DNA from: an uncultured Methylotenera sp.
GTDB lineage: Bacteria; Pseudomonadota; Gammaproteobacteria; Burkholderiales; Methylophilaceae
Direction of reading: 5' to 3'
Assembly: GCA_937957775.1 (NCBI GenBank)
Contig: CALFXV010000075.1
Span: 1 to 11,020 of the forward strand
Length of the DNA: 11,020 nt
The notes beneath the pieces are model-generated. The model did not search any database and was not told the DNA's origin. It saw only the letters and a list, made by a program, of their open reading frames with translations. Positions 7,632 to 11,020 of the stretch are shown here, in pieces; position 1 is the first letter of the stretch; each line of letters opens with the position of its first letter. The position numbers were made by a program, and so were the translations under genes.

Positions 7632-9137
7632 TTAGTGCTTATCGCCGCCTAATTCTATGCTGTAACGCCAGAATTGATCGGTGGATTCAAAAATGACCCC
7701 AGATTGCTCTGGATCTCGGCTGCCAGCCGGGTATTGGTGCACGGCAGATTGGTCTTCGGCCCAAGCTTTAACGATGGGGTCGATTAAACGCCACTGGGCT
7801 TCGACTTCGCTAATGTGTAAGTATAGCGATGGGTCGCCTTCCATCAGATTGAGCAATAAGGATTCGTAAGAGTCTATGCTCTCATCGCCACTCTGACGTT
7901 GCGGTGCATCTATGCTCAAGGTGCGGGTGGCAATGTCTAAGCCTGGAATCTTCGATTCGATTTCCATCTTGATGCATTCGCGTGGTTGAATATTTAAAGT
8001 TAGCCAGTTTTGATGCTGACCCTCAACCAATTGCATGGGGGCTTTTTTAAAGCGGATGGAGACTGCCGTGTTGCCTTCGTGCATGCGTTTGGCGGTGCGC
8101 ACATAAAATGGCACACCTTGCCAGCGTGGGTTGTCGATAAACAGTTTCAAAGCCGCATAGGTCTCGGTAACGCTGGCTGACACGCCTTCTTTTGCCAACT
8201 CATCCAAGTAGCCGGCCACGTTTTCACCATGGCCGTCGCCGACGCAGACGCGTCCTGCTGAATACTGGGCACGGAAAGCGTGCTTGGCTAGGTCCTTAAT
8301 GGGCAGCGGGCGTATGGCTTGCAATAGTTTAATTTTCTCGGCACGTATGCTCTCGGGTGATAAGTCTTGTGGCTTTTCCATCGCTACCAAGGCTAAGGTT
8401 TGCAGCAAATGGCTCTGCACCATGTCACGCAGGGCACCGGTGTTGTTGTAAAACTCCGTGCGGTCGCCCACACCTAAAATTTCATTGTTAGTAATTTGCA
8501 CGTGGTCTATGTATTGATTGTTCCACAGCGGTTCAAACATGGTGTTGGCAAAGCGGGTTAGCATGATGTTTTGCAGTGCCGATTTACCTAGGTAATGGTC
8601 TATACGGTAGATTTGACTTTCTTTTAAATGCTTGGTGATGGATGCCTGCAATGCCTGCGCAGATGGCAGGTTGGTGCCAAACGGTTTTTCTATTAATACG
8701 CGACGCCAGTATTGGCTTTCGTCGAGTAATCCGACCCCGGACAACTGCTCGACGATGGGCGCGAAATCGGTAGGGCGCACGGATAAAAAGTAGGCAAGGT
8801 TTTGTGGAAAAACTTGCTCGTTACTTAAGGTTGCTTTCATTTTTTTGAAGGCATCGGCATCGCTAGGCGGATTGGCATGGTAATGGTTGCGTGCAATGAA
8901 ACGGTCAAATACCGCTTTGTCGTAACCGTCTTTAAATTTGGTGTCCAACATCTTTTTGATGTCAGCTTGCCATGCTTCTCGCGTAACGTCACCGCGACCG
9001 ACAGACAGGATGGCCATGTGCTCTGGCAGGCGGCCTGCTGCATCCAGACGAAATAAGCCTGGCATTAGTTTGACGCGGGAAAGGTTGCCGCTGGCACCAA
9101 ATAGGACCAGTGTGCAAGGATCGATTTTTTTTACCAT
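7632..9137 (-). CDS. zwf: Glucose-6-phosphate 1-dehydrogenase
   Basis: This enzyme oxidises glucose 6-phosphate to 6-phosphogluconolactone and makes NAD(P)H, the entry to the oxidative pentose phosphate and Entner-Doudoroff routes. In RuMP methylotrophs it also serves the dissimilatory cycle. The 501-residue length is typical. The N-terminal nucleotide-binding motif is GASGNLSRVKLMP (14-26), with N18 where most relatives have D. The substrate-binding motif is RIDHYLGKS (178-186, H181), ending in S where E is usual. The catalytic histidine is H243 in RDMVQSHLLQ, equivalent to H240 of the L. mesenteroides enzyme. The C-terminal domain carries FYVRTAKRM and DSYESLLLNLMEGD. AAGG lies 6 nt before the ATG. 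The gene diverges from pgl, which acts next in the pathway, and ends at a strong terminator. Whether it prefers NAD or NADP cannot be read from the sequence. Confidence 0.97.
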   Translation of the reverse strand: MVKKIDPCTLVLFGASGNLSRVKLMPGLFRLDAAGRLPEHMAILSVGRGDVTREAWQADIKKMLDTKFKDGYDKAVFDRFIARNHYHANPPSDADAFKKMKATLSNEQVFPQNLAYFLSVRPTDFAPIVEQLSGVGLLDESQYWRRVLIEKPFGTNLPSAQALQASITKHLKESQIYRIDHYLGKSALQNIMLTRFANTMFEPLWNNQYIDHVQITNNEILGVGDRTEFYNNTGALRDMVQSHLLQTLALVAMEKPQDLSPESIRAEKIKLLQAIRPLPIKDLAKHAFRAQYSAGRVCVGDGHGENVAGYLDELAKEGVSASVTETYAALKLFIDNPRWQGVPFYVRTAKRMHEGNTAVSIRFKKAPMQLVEGQHQNWLTLNIQPRECIKMEIESKIPGLDIATRTLSIDAPQRQSGDESIDSYESLLLNLMEGDPSLYLHISEVEAQWRLIDPIVKAWAEDQSAVHQYPAGSRDPEQSGVIFESTDQFWRYSIELGGDKH

Positions 9138-9417
9138 GGTAAACCTTAAAAATATCGCAAGGAGGACTTAGCTCCGCGGGAGCTAGGAAGTTTAAGTGTT
9201 AAATTATTAGGGCTAAATTGCTGAGTAATTAAGCCTGCATTCTGACATTTGCATGCCTTTTAACACTGTCTGGCACTCGCATGTAATGCGTAATAAATTT
9301 TTTTCATTATGATAAAGCAAGCAGGCTTTTTCATACAGCGTTTTGATGGAAATTTTTTTATTGCATGGCAATAGGGTGCATTTAATGTCAAAATCTTATT
9401 TTATTTTGGAATGCCCA
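9138..9417. promoter_or_regulatory. Divergent zwf/pgl intergenic regulatory region
   Basis: This 280-nt stretch separates the start codons of zwf (leftward) and pgl (rightward) and must hold both promoters. It is A/T-rich, with a hairpin at 9169-9185 and an AAGGAGG run at 9159-9165 (CCTCCTT on the zwf strand). A second small stem is CGCAT/ATGCG at 9278-9290. A near-consensus TATGAT at 9308-9313 (plus) could be a -10 box for pgl, but no convincing -35 box lies 16-18 nt upstream. AAGCCTGC (9231-9238) is repeated inverted at 9321-9328, which may be chance. No small gene is evident. Its in-frame right part could extend pgl if an upstream start is used. Confidence 0.5.
9169..9185 (-). promoter_or_regulatory. 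Stem-loop in the zwf 5' leader region
   Basis: TAGCTCC (9169-9175) and GGAGCTA (9179-9185) form a perfect 7-bp inverted repeat around a 3-nt loop, 31 nt upstream of the zwf start. No T-tract follows on either strand, so it is not an intrinsic terminator. It may be an RNA structure in the zwf leader or a protein-binding palindrome for either divergent gene. The stem is plain in the sequence; any function is inferred. Confidence 0.45.
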
Positions 9418-10107
9418 ATGCAATTACCTAACACTTCAACCCGCTGGCAACAATTTGATAGCATGCACGCACTGCAAGTGGCGGTATGCGACGCGATTGT
9501 TGAGCTGGCGAACCGAGCCATCATAAAAAAGGGAAGGTTTGACTTGGTTTTAGCTGGTGGCAATACCCCAAAAGGGGTTTATCAGATGTTGTGTGATAGG
9601 CAGACGGATTGGAGTAAATGGCACTTATACCATGGTGACGAACGCTGCCTGCCAACGGATCATCCTGAACGCAATAGCCTAATGGTGCAAGAGGCCTTGC
9701 TAGATAAGGTCGCCATCCCACCTAATCAGTCCCATCCCATTCCAGCAGAATTAGGGCCAATTATTGGCGCCAGCGCTTATGCTAAGACCTTGCATGGGCT
9801 GGGTTGTTTTGATCTGGTTTTATTGGGGCTAGGTGAAGATGGGCACACGGCATCATTGTTTCCTGGTCACGCTGTGGACAACAGCGCCGATGCCGTGCCG
9901 GTATTCGATTCGCCTAAGCCGCCGGCAGAGCGCATCAGTCTCAGTCACAATAGATTAAGCCATGCCGAACACGTGATTTTTATGGTGAGCGGCGCTGGCA
10001 AGCAGCAAGCCGTTAATGACTGGCGCAGCGGCTTGGCTATTCCTGCCACCCTCATTCAGCCGGCGAATGGGGTAGAGGTCTATACTTACGAGGTGAGTTT
10101 GGCTTGA
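9418..10107 (+). CDS. pgl: 6-phosphogluconolactonase (DevB/Pgl family)
   Basis: This enzyme hydrolyses 6-phosphogluconolactone, the product of Zwf, to 6-phosphogluconate in the cytosol. With the ATG at 9418 it has 229 residues, the usual family length. Family blocks are LVLAGGNTPKGVY (43-55), YHGDERCLP (71-79) followed by DHPERNS, and FDLVLLGLGEDGHTASLFPG (131-150). I chose 9418 because GGAA lies 6 nt upstream and the conserved part (W10, F13) begins soon after, as in relatives. In-frame alternatives are ATG 9385, which has AGGG 8 nt upstream and is plausible, and TTG 9343 or ATG 9346, which would add poorly conserved residues. It lies divergent to zwf, so the two successive enzymes probably share a control region. 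Its last 22 nt overlap the convergent DUF1003 gene, leaving no room for a separate terminator. Confidence 0.92.
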   Translation: MQLPNTSTRWQQFDSMHALQVAVCDAIVELANRAIIKKGRFDLVLAGGNTPKGVYQMLCDRQTDWSKWHLYHGDERCLPTDHPERNSLMVQEALLDKVAIPPNQSHPIPAELGPIIGASAYAKTLHGLGCFDLVLLGLGEDGHTASLFPGHAVDNSADAVPVFDSPKPPAERISLSHNRLSHAEHVIFMVSGAGKQQAVNDWRSGLAIPATLIQPANGVEVYTYEVSLA

Positions 10108-10652
10108 TTTTTTTCCATCAAGACGCTTATAAGTCGCAGTTGTTCTTTTTGTATGGCCATTAATTCCGACCATTGGCCTTCACGCAGCAAATCCATTTTT
10201 TCATGCAATAACATGATTTCCAATTCCGCTTTAAGGTTGACCTCGTAATCGTGTTCAGCATTAAGCCGGTCTTTTTCTGCTTGCCGGTTTTGTGACATCA
10301 AAATAATGGGTGCCTGAATGGAGGCGAGCATGGACAAGAATAAATTTAATAAAATATACGGGTAGGGGTCAAAGCTTTTGTTGTAGTTGGCCAATATCAC
10401 TGAATTAAGTATTACCCAGCACACCAACGTGACCGCGAATAGGCCGATGAAAGCCCATGAGCCACCGAATTTAGCGACCGCATCGGCGGCACGTTGGCCA
10501 GCGCTGATGTGGCTGTCTATGGCCTGCGATGGCGCAATGGATATGTGTTTGCGCTCGGTAATATGCCGCGCCACTTTTTTGGTGCGGGCATCCATGTTTG
10601 CATAGCTTGCGCCCAATAGCTTTTCTGCAATCGGGTGTTTTTTAGCTGTCAT
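10086..10652 (-). CDS. DUF1003 family inner-membrane protein
   Basis: This is a 188-residue protein of unknown function. I recognise the DUF1003 signature: FDPYPYILLNLFLSMLASIQ, then APIILMSQNRQAEKDR and AEHDYEVNLKAELEI (about 94-146). A soluble N-terminal part (1-64) precedes two membrane segments at about 65-87 and 98-119, separated by a short polar turn. The C-terminal part (about 120-188) is charged and helical, probably a coiled coil. There is no signal peptide, and it is likely an inner-membrane protein with both ends on one side. The ATG at 10652 has GAGG 8 nt upstream and lies 16 nt after the mrp stop, so the two genes are probably co-transcribed. Its 3' end overlaps pgl by 22 nt on the opposite strand. 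Proposals of a transport or stress role for DUF1003 proteins are not supported by anything seen here. Confidence 0.85.
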   Translation of the reverse strand: MTAKKHPIAEKLLGASYANMDARTKKVARHITERKHISIAPSQAIDSHISAGQRAADAVAKFGGSWAFIGLFAVTLVCWVILNSVILANYNKSFDPYPYILLNLFLSMLASIQAPIILMSQNRQAEKDRLNAEHDYEVNLKAELEIMLLHEKMDLLREGQWSELMAIQKEQLRLISVLMEKNQAKLTS

Positions 10653-10668
10653 GGCGTGCGCCTCTAAG

Positions 10669-11020
10669 TTAGCTGTTTTGAATAACTATATTAGGAAATT
10701 TAGCACTGTGATCCAAACTGCTGTTGGCTATTTTAATAGCAGCAGTGCGGGCTATTTTTTTATAAATCGCCGCGATTTTACCGTTTGGGTCGGCCACCAC
10801 GGAAGGTTTGCCGCCGTCTGATTGCAGGCGTATGTTAATGTCTAAGGGCAAGCTACCCAATAAATCCACTTGGTAATCCTGGCACATGGTGGCACCACCA
10901 CCGGCACCAAAAATGTGTTCTTCAAAACCGCATTGTGAGCATATGTGTGTGCTCATGTTTTCAACGATGCCCAAAATAGGAATGCTGACTTTCTCAAACA
11001 TTTTTAAGCCTTTGCGAGCA
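10669..11020 (-). CDS. mrp: Mrp/ApbC Fe-S cluster carrier ATPase, C-terminal part (5' end outside window)
   Basis: About 117 C-terminal residues of a P-loop ATPase of the Mrp/NBP35 family are visible. The family binds an Fe-S cluster and delivers it to apo-proteins in the cytosol. The frame stays open to base 11020, reading ARKGLKMFEKVSIPILGIVE, so the methionine at 11001 is internal and the gene begins beyond the right edge. The cluster-ligating CxxC is CSQC (codons 10930-10941) in the typical setting ENMSTHICSQCGFEEHIFG. The block SLPLDINIR-SDGGKP is also typical, and the C-terminus ends in FPNIVIQNS. The P-loop itself lies outside the window. DUF1003 follows after 16 nt. In many betaproteobacteria, as I recall, mrp lies beside dcd; here zwf, pgl and DUF1003 lie between. 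Confidence 0.93.
   Translation of the reverse strand, partial: ARKGLKMFEKVSIPILGIVENMSTHICSQCGFEEHIFGAGGGATMCQDYQVDLLGSLPLDINIRLQSDGGKPSVVADPNGKIAAIYKKIARTAAIKIANSSLDHSAKFPNIVIQNS

Noticed and set aside
9159..9165. AAGGAGG as a ribosome binding site for an unlisted small plus-strand gene
   Set aside because: No ATG, GTG or TTG lies at a usable distance downstream. The run is better seen as CCTCCTT in the zwf leader.
9231..9328. AAGCCTGC / GCAGGCTT inverted repeat as attachment site or operator pair
   Set aside because: An 8-bp pair about 80 nt apart is expected by chance in a region of this size, and it does not extend beyond 8 bp.
9343..9417. TTG at 9343 as the start of pgl
   Set aside because: It would add 25 residues with no family similarity and lacks a ribosome binding site. 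ATG 9418 has GGAA 6 nt upstream and fits family length. ATG 9385 remains possible.
10669..11001. A complete 110-residue protein starting at 11001
   Set aside because: The frame continues open to the window edge with typical Mrp sequence (ARKGLK), so this methionine is internal to a longer gene.

Overview
The window looks like a chromosomal housekeeping segment from a betaproteobacterium, most likely of the order Nitrosomonadales and possibly family Methylophilaceae. This placement rests on protein similarity recalled from memory (AlaA, Hom, a betaproteobacterial-type Dcd, an LdcA/AdiA-like decarboxylase, Mrp), on the alaA-hom-thrC order, and on a G6PDH of the kind I associate with methylotrophs. 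No database search was run. Base composition looks balanced and even. I see no IS elements, integrase, tRNA, rRNA or CRISPR array.

Plus strand, 1-4663: five closely spaced genes run in one direction. They are the 3' part of alaA (transaminase), hom (homoserine dehydrogenase), thrC (threonine synthase), thyA (thymidylate synthase) and folA (dihydrofolate reductase). Junctions are a 2-nt overlap (alaA/hom, TTG start inside TTGA), 61 nt (hom/thrC), 3 nt (thrC/thyA) and 1 nt (thyA/folA). The hom/thrC gap holds two mutually exclusive short stems. The set could be a single operon making threonine and then dTMP.

Minus strand, 4681-9137: reading leftward the order is zwf (glucose-6-phosphate dehydrogenase), an intrinsic terminator hairpin, dcd (dCTP deaminase) and a 746-aa PLP-dependent basic amino acid decarboxylase. 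The decarboxylase ends 17 nt from the end of folA, so those genes converge.

9138-9417 is the only gap approaching 300 bases. It is a divergent regulatory region between zwf and pgl. It holds a strong 7-bp hairpin in the zwf leader and an anti-Shine-Dalgarno-like CCTCCTT stretch upstream of zwf.

Plus strand, 9418-10107: pgl (6-phosphogluconolactonase), which carries out the reaction after Zwf. Its 3' end overlaps by 22 nt with a convergent DUF1003 membrane protein gene (10086-10652, minus). That gene sits 16 nt downstream of mrp/apbC (Fe-S carrier ATPase), which runs off the right edge.

How the genes fit together: Dcd makes dUTP from dCTP, ThyA methylates dUMP, and FolA regenerates tetrahydrofolate using NADPH. 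Zwf and Pgl form the first two steps of the oxidative pentose phosphate route, which supplies NADPH usable by FolA and Hom. The dUTPase needed between Dcd and ThyA is not in the window. I found no convincing undescribed system. The observations most worth checking are the RNA structures around zwf and dcd, the overlapping convergent ends, and the possible interruption of an mrp-dcd-decarboxylase neighbourhood by the zwf/pgl/DUF1003 block.
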